A stretch of 64,000 nucleotides of DNA from positions 1,039,501 to 1,103,500 of the forward strand of contig NZ_CP112881.1 of NCBI RefSeq assembly GCF_026409565.1. Reading direction: 5' to 3'. The DNA comes from Sneathiella aquimaris (GTDB taxonomy: Bacteria > Pseudomonadota > Alphaproteobacteria > Sneathiellales > Sneathiellaceae). Position 1 is the first letter of the stretch. Every line of letters starts with the position of its first letter. The translations under genes were made by a program, and so were the position numbers. The notes under the pieces were generated by a model. It was given only the letters and a program-made list of their open reading frames with translations, was not told where the DNA came from and ran no database searches. Shown in pieces: positions 17,821-25,932 of the stretch.

Positions 17821-19167
17821 ATGACTAAAGACAATCGACTAGATTTTTCTCGGCGTGGATTGCTGAAGACCGGTGCAGCGACGGGTCTGATTGCAGCAAC
17901 TCCTGCGTTTTTCATGCGAGATGCATGGGCAGAGGAGTTCCGCAACAATCCAGGGTCAGCCGGTGAAATCAAGCTTGGCTTTAACGTCCCGCAAACGGGC
18001 CCCTATTCTGAAGAAGGTAAAGACGAACTTCGTGCCTTTCAGTTGGCGGTAAAGCATCTGAACGGTGAGGGCGACGGTGGCATGCTGAACACCTTCAAGC
18101 CTTCAATGCTTAAAGGAAACGGTGTTCTAGGCAAAAAAGTAACTTATGCTACGGGTGATACACAGACGAAATCAGACGCCGCGCGTGCGTCTGCAAAACG
18201 GATGATTGAGAAGGATAAAGTTCTCATGATTTCCGGTGGCTCCTCTTCCGGTGTGGCGGTTGCGGTTCAGTCTCTTTGCCAGGAAGAAGGCGTTATCTTC
18301 ATGGCCGGCCTTACTCACTCAAATGATACAACGGGTAAAGACAAGCGCCGCTATGGCTTCCGTCACTTCTTTAACGCTTATATGTCCGGTCGTGCCTTGG
18401 GTCCCGTGCTGAAGAAAGAATATGGTACCGAACGCCGGGCGTACCACCTGACAGCTGATTATACCTGGGGCTGGACACAAGAAGAATCCATGAAAAACAC
18501 AACTGAAGAACTCGGTTGGCAAACAGTGAATACCGTCAAAACCCCAGTGGGTGCCGGCGATTTCTCGCAGTATATTACGCCAGTTCTGAACTCCGGTGCA
18601 GATGTGTTGATCCTCAACCACTATGGTAAGGATATGATCAACTCTCTGACGCAGGCAGTTCAATTCGGTCTGCGGGACAAGCAGGTTAATGGTAAGAATT
18701 TTGAAATTGTTGTACCGCTTTTCTCACGTCTGATGGCACAGGGTGCTGGCGATGCCATTAAAGGTATTCTTGGCTCTGCAAACTGGAACTGGTCTTTGCA
18801 GGATGAAGGATCTCAGGCGTTTGTGAAATCTTTTGGTGCTGAATATGGTACGCCTCCGTCAATGGCGGCGCACACCTGTTATGTGCAGACTCTTCTTTAT
18901 GCCAATGCCTGTGAAATGGCGGGTACTTTCTATCCACCAGAAGTGATTAAGTCTCTCGAAGGCTTTAAGTTCGATGGAACCGGAAACGGTCCGACAGAAT
19001 ATCGTGCTGAAGACCATCAGTGCTTTAAAGATGTTCTGGTGGTGCGAGGCAACGACAATCCGACAAGTCAGTTCGACCTGCTGGAAGTGGTTGAACAAAC
19101 CCCTCGCGCGCAAGTGGAATACGACTGGAAGATCTTTGGTGGTGAACTCGGTCCATACAAAGTCTGA
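17821..19167 (+). CDS. Liv-type ABC transporter substrate-binding protein, Tat-exported
   Basis: 448 residues from the ATG at 17821, preceded by GGAGGAAAC; in-frame GTG 17767 and ATG 17800 are possible but less well placed. The N-terminus has a twin-arginine signal (SRRGLLKTG at residues 10-18, A-W-A cleavage near 37). The mature domain starts GEIKLGFNVPQTGPYSEEGKDEL, the standard opening of family-4 (branched-chain amino acid/urea/amide) binding proteins, and contains ISGGSSSGVAVAVQSLCQEE. The ligand is unknown. First gene of a five-gene operon and the only one separated by stem-loops. Confidence 0.9.
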   Translation: MTKDNRLDFSRRGLLKTGAATGLIAATPAFFMRDAWAEEFRNNPGSAGEIKLGFNVPQTGPYSEEGKDELRAFQLAVKHLNGEGDGGMLNTFKPSMLKGNGVLGKKVTYATGDTQTKSDAARASAKRMIEKDKVLMISGGSSSGVAVAVQSLCQEEGVIFMAGLTHSNDTTGKDKRRYGFRHFFNAYMSGRALGPVLKKEYGTERRAYHLTADYTWGWTQEESMKNTTEELGWQTVNTVKTPVGAGDFSQYITPVLNSGADVLILNHYGKDMINSLTQAVQFGLRDKQVNGKNFEIVVPLFSRLMAQGAGDAIKGILGSANWNWSLQDEGSQAFVKSFGAEYGTPPSMAAHTCYVQTLLYANACEMAGTFYPPEVIKSLEGFKFDGTGNGPTEYRAEDHQCFKDVLVVRGNDNPTSQFDLLEVVEQTPRAQVEYDWKIFGGELGPYKV

Positions 19168-19179
19168 CAGTAACTTGAA

Positions 19180-19218
19180 GGCGGGCTGCTGGTTTTTGAC
19201 CGTGGTCCGCCCTTTTTT
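19180..19218 (+). terminator. Terminator-like hairpin after the Liv-type binding protein
   Basis: GGCGG at 19180-19184 pairs with CCGCC at 19207-19211, with imperfect pairing in between, followed by six T residues (19213-19218). It lies inside the operon and probably limits read-through into the permease genes. Confidence 0.6.
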
Positions 19219-19227
19219 AGAGAAAAT

Positions 19228-19250
19228 ATTGGGCCGATTATCGGCCCAAT
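19228..19250 (+). other. Perfect 10-bp stem-loop without U-tract
   Basis: ATTGGGCCGA (19228-19237) and TCGGCCCAAT (19241-19250) are exactly complementary around a TTA loop. It follows the terminator-like hairpin and ends about 30 nt before the permease start. With no T-run it is more likely an mRNA processing or stabilising element than a terminator. Confidence 0.65.
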
Positions 19251-19280
19251 CCCCTCAAAATCCATTTCCAAAGGTACGAT

Positions 19281-20300
19281 GTGATGGATGCCATATTTCT
19301 GCAAGTTTTGAACGGTCTTGATAAAGGTGCTGCCTACGCGTTGATTGCACTTGGTTTGACACTTGTTTTCGGTACTTTGGGTATCGTAAATTTCGCCCAT
19401 GGCGCGCTCTTTATGCTTGGCGCTTTTTGCGCAGTTTCTTTCAATAAGATTCTAACAATTTCCACGAAAGTGGAAGATAAAGGCGTTACCCTTTTTAAGG
19501 CATTCAAAGAAAAGCCCTATCTTGAAATCTGGTTCCCTGATGCAGGGCCGGTTTTGTTAGATTTCGCGGTCCCCCTTTCCATATTAATGGCCATACCGGT
19601 GATGTTGCTGATTGGTTATGCGATGGAACGCGGGTTGATCAAGCATTTCTATAAACGACCTCACGCTGAACAGATTCTTGTCACCTTCGGCCTGGCCATT
19701 GTCATACAGGAAGTCATTAAGGCTTATTTCGGCGCAAATCCCATTCCTCAATCCGCCCCGGAAGTTCTATCAGGAAGCGCCGCTATTGGCAGCTGGATTG
19801 GATTGGGCGACAGTGTTGTCTATCCGTGGTGGCGTCTGGTGTATCTGCTGTTTTCCGGAGGTATTATTTTTGCCGTCTTTGCGTTCTTACAATTCACTAC
19901 CTACGGCATGGTCGTTCGGGCCGGGATGCGCGACCGGGAAACGGTTGGACTGCTCGGTATCAATATTGAACGGCGCTTTACAATTGTTTTTGCCATCGCG
20001 ACCGTCGTCGCTGGTTTGGCGGGCGTAATGTATACACCTGTCCTGCCTCCTGATTATCACATGGGTATGGACTTTCTTGTTCTTTCTTTTGTCGTTGTTG
20101 TTGTTGGGGGCATGGGATCCCTGGGCGGCGCCGTTATGGCAGGCTTCCTTCTTGGAATTGTGCAGTCATTCGCGTCTATGACGGAAGTCAAAGAAATCCT
20201 GCCTGGAATTGATCAGATCGTCATTTATCTGGTTGCTGTAATTATTTTGCTCACGATGCCACGCGGCTTGTTGGGTCGTACTGGTGTGATGGATGACTAA
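19281..20300 (+). CDS. Liv-type ABC transporter permease (LivH-like)
   Basis: 339 residues with about eight hydrophobic segments. The N-terminal block [40 protein letters not shown] is the LivH/UrtB signature, and [17 protein letters not shown] contains the conserved ATPase-contact loop. A hydrophilic insert of about 30 residues ([17 protein letters not shown] and following) sits between the first membrane segments, longer than in typical LivH. GTG at 19281 or ATG at 19284 can both serve as start. The stop overlaps the next gene by 8 bp. Confidence 0.92.
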   Translation: MMDAIFLQVLNGLDKGAAYALIALGLTLVFGTLGIVNFAHGALFMLGAFCAVSFNKILTISTKVEDKGVTLFKAFKEKPYLEIWFPDAGPVLLDFAVPLSILMAIPVMLLIGYAMERGLIKHFYKRPHAEQILVTFGLAIVIQEVIKAYFGANPIPQSAPEVLSGSAAIGSWIGLGDSVVYPWWRLVYLLFSGGIIFAVFAFLQFTTYGMVVRAGMRDRETVGLLGINIERRFTIVFAIATVVAGLAGVMYTPVLPPDYHMGMDFLVLSFVVVVVGGMGSLGGAVMAGFLLGIVQSFASMTEVKEILPGIDQIVIYLVAVIILLTMPRGLLGRTGVMDD

Positions 20301-21444
20301 AATGAAACTCTTTCAAATGAACGACCTTACCCGACTGCTTTTATTTGCGGCTGTAATTCTGACAATGCCGATATGGCTGGCACCCCTCGGGGGCGCGTAT
20401 CCTGATCTGCTTCAGAAGTTTGCAATTTACGGCATTTTTGCGATCGGCTTTAACATCCTTTTTGGCCTGACCGGCTATCTGTCTTTCGGTCATGCCGCCT
20501 TTTTGGGTGTCGGGTCTTATGCTGCGGTCTGGTCCTTTAAACTTTTCACCATGAACGCTATTCCTGCCGTATTTTTTGGCGTTATTTTTGCCGGGTTACT
20601 GGCCCTTATTATAGGGTTCCTGAGCCTGCGCCGGTCCGGGATCTATTTCTCCATCCTGACTTTGGCGTTTGCCCAGATGTCTTATAATCTGGCCTATTCC
20701 GTTCTCACGCCCATTACAAATGGGGAAACGGGATTACAATTAAGCCAGCAGGATCCCCGAATAATCGATAATCTTTTCACAGAAGCATCAGCTGGATTAC
20801 CCTCAACGACACTCTTTGGGATTAAGATGAGTGGCTATCCCGGGTTCTACTTCTGCGCCGCTTTGCTGATATTGTGTTTCTTTATTTCATTGCGGATTTT
20901 CAGGTCTCCGTTTGGTTTGATGTTGAAGGGCATTAAATCCAACCAGAACCGGATGCGGTATACGGGGCTGAATACCCGCCCTTATATGCTGACAGCCTTT
21001 GTAATTTCGGGCATGTATGCCGGGCTTGCAGGGTCTCTTCTGGCGGTTACGGATCCGTTGGCGGGTGCGGAACGTATGCAATGGACCGCATCTGGTGAAG
21101 TGGTTCTTATGACAATTCTGGGGGGCGTTGGAACTCTGGTTGGTCCAATGCTGGGCGCCGGGTTGATCAAGTATTTCGAAAATATCTTCTCAGGTTTTGA
21201 TAACAACGTTCTTTTTGATGCCTTTTCTTTTCTTCCGGATGCGGTCGCTGAATTTATCGTTCCGATTGTCGGACTTTTTGTTGGTGGCGGTTGGCATCTC
21301 ACATTGGGCTTATTGTTTGTCATTATTGTTATTTTCCTCCCGGGCGGCATCGTCGAAGGGGTTCAAAAGCTGGTGGATTTGATCCGCAAGCGACGGGAGC
21401 CTGTGAATAACAACATGTCCCCACAAGATCAGCCTGGTGAGTAA
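20293..21444 (+). CDS. Liv-type ABC transporter permease (LivM-like)
   Basis: 383 residues, strongly hydrophobic, with the LivM core [30 protein letters not shown] near residue 52 and the loop [20 protein letters not shown]. It forms the inner-membrane channel with the LivH-like protein. The hydrophilic tail after the last membrane helix (about 30 residues) is cytoplasmic. Starts inside the end of livH, so the two are translationally coupled; livG follows after 11 bp. Confidence 0.92.
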   Translation: MTKMKLFQMNDLTRLLLFAAVILTMPIWLAPLGGAYPDLLQKFAIYGIFAIGFNILFGLTGYLSFGHAAFLGVGSYAAVWSFKLFTMNAIPAVFFGVIFAGLLALIIGFLSLRRSGIYFSILTLAFAQMSYNLAYSVLTPITNGETGLQLSQQDPRIIDNLFTEASAGLPSTTLFGIKMSGYPGFYFCAALLILCFFISLRIFRSPFGLMLKGIKSNQNRMRYTGLNTRPYMLTAFVISGMYAGLAGSLLAVTDPLAGAERMQWTASGEVVLMTILGGVGTLVGPMLGAGLIKYFENIFSGFDNNVLFDAFSFLPDAVAEFIVPIVGLFVGGGWHLTLGLLFVIIVIFLPGGIVEGVQKLVDLIRKRREPVNNNMSPQDQPGE

Positions 21445-21455
21445 GGAGTTTTACA

Positions 21456-22214
21456 ATGGATAATCTTGTCCTTCATTTGGATAATATTCAAAAAAGTTTT
21501 GGCGGGCTGAAAGCACTGTCGGATGTCAATCTGGCGGTTGAAGAGGGAACAACCCACGCTATCATTGGTCCCAACGGCGCTGGAAAATCAACCTTGTTGA
21601 ACGTTTGTGTCGGGCGACTCAAGCCTGATATGGGGCATGTCACGTTTGATGGTCAGGAGTTGACCGGACGCGAGCCGCACGAGATCGCGCAGATCGGGGT
21701 TGCCAGGGTGTTTCAGACGCCGGAAATTTTTCCGGAAATGACTTTGCTTGAAAATGTGATGCTACCGGCTTTTTCCAAAAGAGACGGCGCGTTCAAGTTC
21801 AATGCATACACAAAGCTGACGTCTCAGGGTGAGATCAGGGATGAGGCTGAAAGCATTCTTGAAGATGTGGGCCTTGAAGGTCAGATGATGAGCGAAGCCG
21901 GTTCTTTGTCCCGGGGTGATAAGCGGCGGTTGGAGCTGGGAATGTGTTTGATTTTACGGCCACGCCTGCTGTTGCTGGATGAGCCGACAGCAGGAATGTC
22001 CCGCCATGATACAAACCGGACTATTGATCTGCTGAAGAAAATCAAAAGCCGGGGGATGACCAAGGTTATTATCGAGCACGATATGCATGTTGTGTTTAGT
22101 CTTGCTGATAAAGTCAGTGTTTTGGCGAGAGGACAGATCATTGCAGGCGGTTCTCCTGAAGAAGTCCGCGAAGATAACAAAGTAAAAGAAGCATATCTTG
22201 GAGGGGCGCACTAA
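21456..22214 (+). CDS. Liv-type ABC transporter ATPase (LivG-like)
   Basis: 252 residues. Walker A GPNGAGKST near residue 38, Q-loop FQTPEIFPEMTL, Walker B LLLLDEPTAGM and H-loop IEHDMHVVF are intact. The ABC signature reads LSRGDKRRLELGM instead of LSGGQ, a divergent form found in some LivG/UrtD-like proteins. It should energise import together with the LivF-like ATPase. AAGGAG precedes the ATG. The stop TAA shares its last A with the ATG of livF. Confidence 0.92.
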   Translation: MDNLVLHLDNIQKSFGGLKALSDVNLAVEEGTTHAIIGPNGAGKSTLLNVCVGRLKPDMGHVTFDGQELTGREPHEIAQIGVARVFQTPEIFPEMTLLENVMLPAFSKRDGAFKFNAYTKLTSQGEIRDEAESILEDVGLEGQMMSEAGSLSRGDKRRLELGMCLILRPRLLLLDEPTAGMSRHDTNRTIDLLKKIKSRGMTKVIIEHDMHVVFSLADKVSVLARGQIIAGGSPEEVREDNKVKEAYLGGAH

Positions 22215-22930
22215 TGACTGAGAATTCTGCATTTTTCAGTGTTCGGGACATTCACGCTTACTATGGCGAGTCCTATATTGTGCAAGGCGTTTCTTTCGAT
22301 GTGGAAGAAGGCGAAATCGTCGCGCTTCTTGGCCGAAATGGGGCTGGGAAAACATCAACTTTGCGCGCTTTGGCGCGTGTGGATGATCCTGTTTTGACAA
22401 AGGGCGAGATTTATCTGGAAGGGAAGTCCGTCCACGATATGAAAGCTTATCAAGCAGCGCAGGCGGGCATTCAGCTTGTTCCGGAAGATCGCCGTATCAT
22501 TGGCGGACTGACTGTGGAAGAAAACCTTCTTTTGTCACAGGTTTCTGAGCCACGCGGGTGGGAAATTGAAAAAATATACGATCATTTTCCCCGTCTGGGT
22601 GAACGCCGCAATCAGGACGCGACCACAATGTCAGGCGGCGAACAACAAATGCTGGCCGTTGCTCGTGCGCTTGCCCGGGATATTAAAATCCTGTTTCTGG
22701 ATGAGCCTTATGAAGGATTGGCGCCGGTTATTGTAAAAGAAATCGAGAATATTTTGATGGAAGTGCGGAAACTCGGCATTACAACAATCATTGTAGAACA
22801 GAACGCTGTTGCGGCGCTGCAGCTTGCTGATAAGGCACTCATTTTGGATATGGGAAAAATCGCGTTTCGGGGAACGGCTCAGGAAGTGCTGGACGATCAG
22901 GCACTGCGTCACGAATATCTGGCGATTTAG
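22214..22930 (+). CDS. Liv-type ABC transporter ATPase (LivF-like)
   Basis: 238 residues. Walker A GRNGAGKTS near residue 39, FVPEDR-like block VPEDRRIIGGLTVEENL, canonical signature MSGGEQQMLAVARAL and Walker B ILFLDEPYEGLAP. Second ATPase of the transporter. Last gene of the operon; 163 bp separate it from acs and I see no T-tailed terminator there, so some read-through into acs is possible. Confidence 0.92.
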   Translation: MTENSAFFSVRDIHAYYGESYIVQGVSFDVEEGEIVALLGRNGAGKTSTLRALARVDDPVLTKGEIYLEGKSVHDMKAYQAAQAGIQLVPEDRRIIGGLTVEENLLLSQVSEPRGWEIEKIYDHFPRLGERRNQDATTMSGGEQQMLAVARALARDIKILFLDEPYEGLAPVIVKEIENILMEVRKLGITTIIVEQNAVAALQLADKALILDMGKIAFRGTAQEVLDDQALRHEYLAI

Positions 22931-22958
22931 TCATACTTTTGTCTGGAATATTCTAATG

Positions 22959-22999
22959 ATTTGCCTTTTAGGCAAATATTTGATTTGCAGCATTTGACA
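22959..22999 (+). promoter_or_regulatory. acs upstream region: dyad and -35-like box
   Basis: ATTTGCC (22959-22965) and GGCAAAT (22971-22977) are perfectly complementary around 5 nt, followed by TTGACA at 22994-22999. No good -10 box lies at 16-18 bp from it, so an activator-dependent promoter is possible. The dyad contains TTTGC/GCAAA half-sites, which resemble sites reported for RamB-type regulators. Confidence 0.4.
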
Positions 23000-23093
23000 A
23001 AGGGTTGCGAATTGTTTGGAATATAGGCCGCGAATAAAAATTCATATGTTGTGGTGGGAGGAAACTACCACATATCCACAGGGAAAGAATACG

Positions 23094-25034
23094 ATGTCTA
23101 CGAAAGAACTTTACCCGGTTCCAGCTGATCTCGCTTCCTCCTCCTGGATTGATAACGCCGGATATGAGGCCATGTATAAGGCCTCCATTGAAAATCCGGA
23201 AGCATTCTGGGCAGAGCATGGCAAGCGCGTTGATTGGATAAAACCTTATACGGAGGTCAAAGATGTTTCTTTTGACAAGGAAGATCTTCATATCAAATGG
23301 TTTTATGACGGTACATTAAACGTTAGTGCCAATTGTATTGACCGTCATTTGGCAACGAAAGGCGACCAGACAGCCATTATCTGGGAAGGTGACGAGCCGA
23401 CTGACGACACCAAGCTGACCTATCGCGAATTACACGAACAGGTTTGCCGCTTTTCAAATGTGTTAAAAGCGCAGGGCGTGAAAAAAGGGGACCGTGTCAC
23501 AATTTATATGCCGATGATCGTCGAGGCGGCAATTGCGATGCTTGCCTGTACACGGATTGGTGCAGTTCATTCAGTTGTTTTTGGCGGATTTTCACCTGAC
23601 GCGCTTGCCGGGCGTATTCGGGACTGCGAGTCAAATTGCATCATTACCGCGGATGAAGGCGTGCGCGGCGGAAAAATTGTGCCGCTAAAAGTGAACACAG
23701 ACAAGGCGTTGGAAAATTGCCCTGATTGCAATACTTCGATTGTTGTAAAACGGACAGGCAACCCGGTCAATTGGGTTGAGGGACGCGATGTGTGGTATCA
23801 CGAGGCGATGGCGGCGGCGTCTGCGGATTGTCCTCCTGAGGAAATGAACGCGGAAGACCCGTTGTTCATTCTTTATACGTCTGGTTCTACCGGGCAACCC
23901 AAAGGCGTCATGCATACAACAGGGGGCTATATTGTTTATGCATCGATGACCCATCAATATGTTTTTGATTATCATGATGGCGATGTCTACTGGTGTACGG
24001 CGGATGTTGGCTGGGTGACTGGCCATAGCTATATCCTTTACGGACCTTTGGCTAACGGTGCAACAACGTTAATGTTTGAAGGGGTGCCCAATTACCCAAC
24101 CGTCTCTCGGTTTTGGGAAGTGTGCGACAAGCATCAGGTCAATATTTTCTATACGGCCCCAACCGCAATTCGCGCGTTGATGCAGTCAGGGGACGATCCG
24201 GTCAAGGCAACGTCTCGTTCGTCAATCCGGCTTTTGGGATCTGTTGGTGAACCCATTAATCCGGAAGCCTGGCGCTGGTATTACGAGGTTGTTGGGGAAA
24301 GCCGATGTCCGGTTGTTGATACATGGTGGCAAACAGAAACAGGCGGTATTCTGATTACACCGCTGCCCGGGGCGACTGATTTGAAACCCGGGTCCGCAAC
24401 ACGGCCGTTCTTTGGTGTTGATCCTTTGATGGTTGACAATGATGGCAAAGAACTTGAAGGAGAATGCGAAGGTGTTCTTTGTATCCGGGATAGTTGGCCT
24501 GGTCAGATGCGCACGGTTTACGGTGATCATGAGCGTTTTTATCAGACCTACTTTGCGACATTCCCGGGGCGGTATTTCTCCGGTGATGGGGCTCGCCGCG
24601 ACAAAGACGGATATTACTGGATTACCGGGCGCGTGGACGATGTGATCAATGTTTCAGGTCACAGAATGGGAACCGCTGAAGTGGAAAGTGCGCTGGTAGC
24701 CCATCCGAAAATCTCTGAAGCTGCTGTAGTTGGTTATCCTCATGATATCAAGGGACAGGGTATTTATGCTTATGTCACTCTCAATCTGGGGCAGGAACCA
24801 ACGGAGGAACTGCGAAAAGAACTGGTCAAGTGGGTCCGTACGGAAATAGGGCCGATCGCGGCGCCCGATCTTATCCAATGGGCCCCGGGGTTACCCAAAA
24901 CCAGATCCGGAAAGATCATGCGGCGGATCCTAAGAAAAGTTGCTGAAAATGAATTCGGGAACTTGGGTGATACCTCCACATTGGCGGATCCGAGTGTCGT
25001 TGATGATTTGATCGATAATCGGATGAACAAGTAG
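23094..25034 (+). CDS. acs: Acetyl-CoA synthetase
   Basis: 646 residues from the ATG at 23094 (AGGGAAAG upstream); this gives the standard Acs length, whereas the longer frame from 23016 adds unrelated residues. The AMP-binding P-loop [55 protein letters not shown] and the C-terminal [15 protein letters not shown], whose lysine is the catalytic and acetylation-controlled residue, are all present. It activates acetate (and propionate more slowly) to the CoA ester through an acyl-AMP. It is followed by a strong terminator and by two-component genes that probably govern it. Confidence 0.96.
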   Translation: MSTKELYPVPADLASSSWIDNAGYEAMYKASIENPEAFWAEHGKRVDWIKPYTEVKDVSFDKEDLHIKWFYDGTLNVSANCIDRHLATKGDQTAIIWEGDEPTDDTKLTYRELHEQVCRFSNVLKAQGVKKGDRVTIYMPMIVEAAIAMLACTRIGAVHSVVFGGFSPDALAGRIRDCESNCIITADEGVRGGKIVPLKVNTDKALENCPDCNTSIVVKRTGNPVNWVEGRDVWYHEAMAAASADCPPEEMNAEDPLFILYTSGSTGQPKGVMHTTGGYIVYASMTHQYVFDYHDGDVYWCTADVGWVTGHSYILYGPLANGATTLMFEGVPNYPTVSRFWEVCDKHQVNIFYTAPTAIRALMQSGDDPVKATSRSSIRLLGSVGEPINPEAWRWYYEVVGESRCPVVDTWWQTETGGILITPLPGATDLKPGSATRPFFGVDPLMVDNDGKELEGECEGVLCIRDSWPGQMRTVYGDHERFYQTYFATFPGRYFSGDGARRDKDGYYWITGRVDDVINVSGHRMGTAEVESALVAHPKISEAAVVGYPHDIKGQGIYAYVTLNLGQEPTEELRKELVKWVRTEIGPIAAPDLIQWAPGLPKTRSGKIMRRILRKVAENEFGNLGDTSTLADPSVVDDLIDNRMNK

Positions 25035-25074
25035 GGCACTGCCCCCTTTTGTATCTGAAATATCTGAGAGTATG

Positions 25075-25117
25075 ATGCTATGCGCCGAAATGAAAATGGC
25101 GCATAGCATTGTTTTTT
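25075..25117 (+). terminator. Intrinsic terminator of acs
   Basis: ATGCTATGCGCC (25075-25086) and GGCGCATAGCAT (25098-25109) form a perfect 12-bp stem, 11-nt loop, followed by TGTTTTTT. Confidence 0.92.
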
Positions 25118-25238
25118 GAATTACAGTACAATCGGCAGAATTAAAGACTTGCAGCTCATAATTGCCGGCGATATCACTAAAAAACAATGATCGGTCAAAG
25201 AGCTTGTCTGTCATACTTTGGGAGGAGTAGACGACACA

Positions 25239-25616
25239 ATGTCGTATACAGTGCTTGTTGTGGAGGACGAGCCGAATATTGTTCTGTCGCTGCAATTTAT
25301 AATGCGGCAGGTCGGTTTTACGGTTCGAGTAGCATCTGATGGGGATCAGGCAATACGAGCTGTGGAGGAATACGTTCCTGATCTGGTATTGCTGGATATT
25401 ATGTTACCGAAGCAGGACGGTTTCGCCGTTTGTGAAAATATTCGAAATAACCCTGCCTGCCGAAATGTCAAAATTATCATGTTGTCCGCTAAAAGCAGGG
25501 ATGCTGATCGGGAGAAGGCGTTGGAGCTAGGAGCCGATGAGTTTATTACCAAGCCTTTTTCAACGCGCGTCCTTGGCGAAATGGTCAAGCGCCTTATGGG
25601 CCTGGAGGCTGGGTGA
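25239..25616 (+). CDS. Single-domain response regulator (CheY-like)
   Basis: 125 residues from the ATG at 25239, which has GGAGGAG 11 nt upstream. A receiver domain only: acidic pair near Glu9-Asp10, phosphoacceptor Asp53 in LLDIMLP, Ser83 and Lys105 in ITKPF. There is no output domain, so it must act through protein contacts or as a phosphate shuttle. It heads a cluster with a small membrane protein and a symporter/histidine kinase that is its likely partner. Confidence 0.9.
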   Translation: MSYTVLVVEDEPNIVLSLQFIMRQVGFTVRVASDGDQAIRAVEEYVPDLVLLDIMLPKQDGFAVCENIRNNPACRNVKIIMLSAKSRDADREKALELGADEFITKPFSTRVLGEMVKRLMGLEAG

Positions 25617-25653
25617 ATAAGGTGTTTGAGAGGAACGACCGGGATAAACTGGG

Positions 25654-25932
25654 ATGAAACGGACCGGGCGAAAAAAAGAATGGTCTATTTTGGTTTTTTG
25701 CATATTCCTGCTTGGAATATTTCCGCCAGTGCTGTTTGTCTTTGATAAAAATCTTTTGGTTGCAGGCCTTCCGCTTGGGTTTCTTTATCTCTACGGATTT
25801 TGGGCGGTCATGATATTATTTATGGCGATCGGTGCGCGGCGTCGAAACATTCCGGATACACCGGTTTCACCAGTGCCAACAATATCAGATCGGTCCAACA
25901 CGATTGTCAGAAACGACCATCGTGATGTCTAG
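25654..25932 (+). CDS. Small two-helix membrane protein
   Basis: 92 residues: a basic start (KRTGRKKEW), two hydrophobic segments at about residues 11-29 and 34-55, and a polar tail. Small proteins of this kind often precede sodium:solute symporter genes and may be accessory subunits; the exact family is not clear. It overlaps the next gene by 8 bp, with the ATG of the kinase inside its last codons, so it is part of the same translated unit. Function unknown. Confidence 0.75.
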   Translation: MKRTGRKKEWSILVFCIFLLGIFPPVLFVFDKNLLVAGLPLGFLYLYGFWAVMILFMAIGARRRNIPDTPVSPVPTISDRSNTIVRNDHRDV

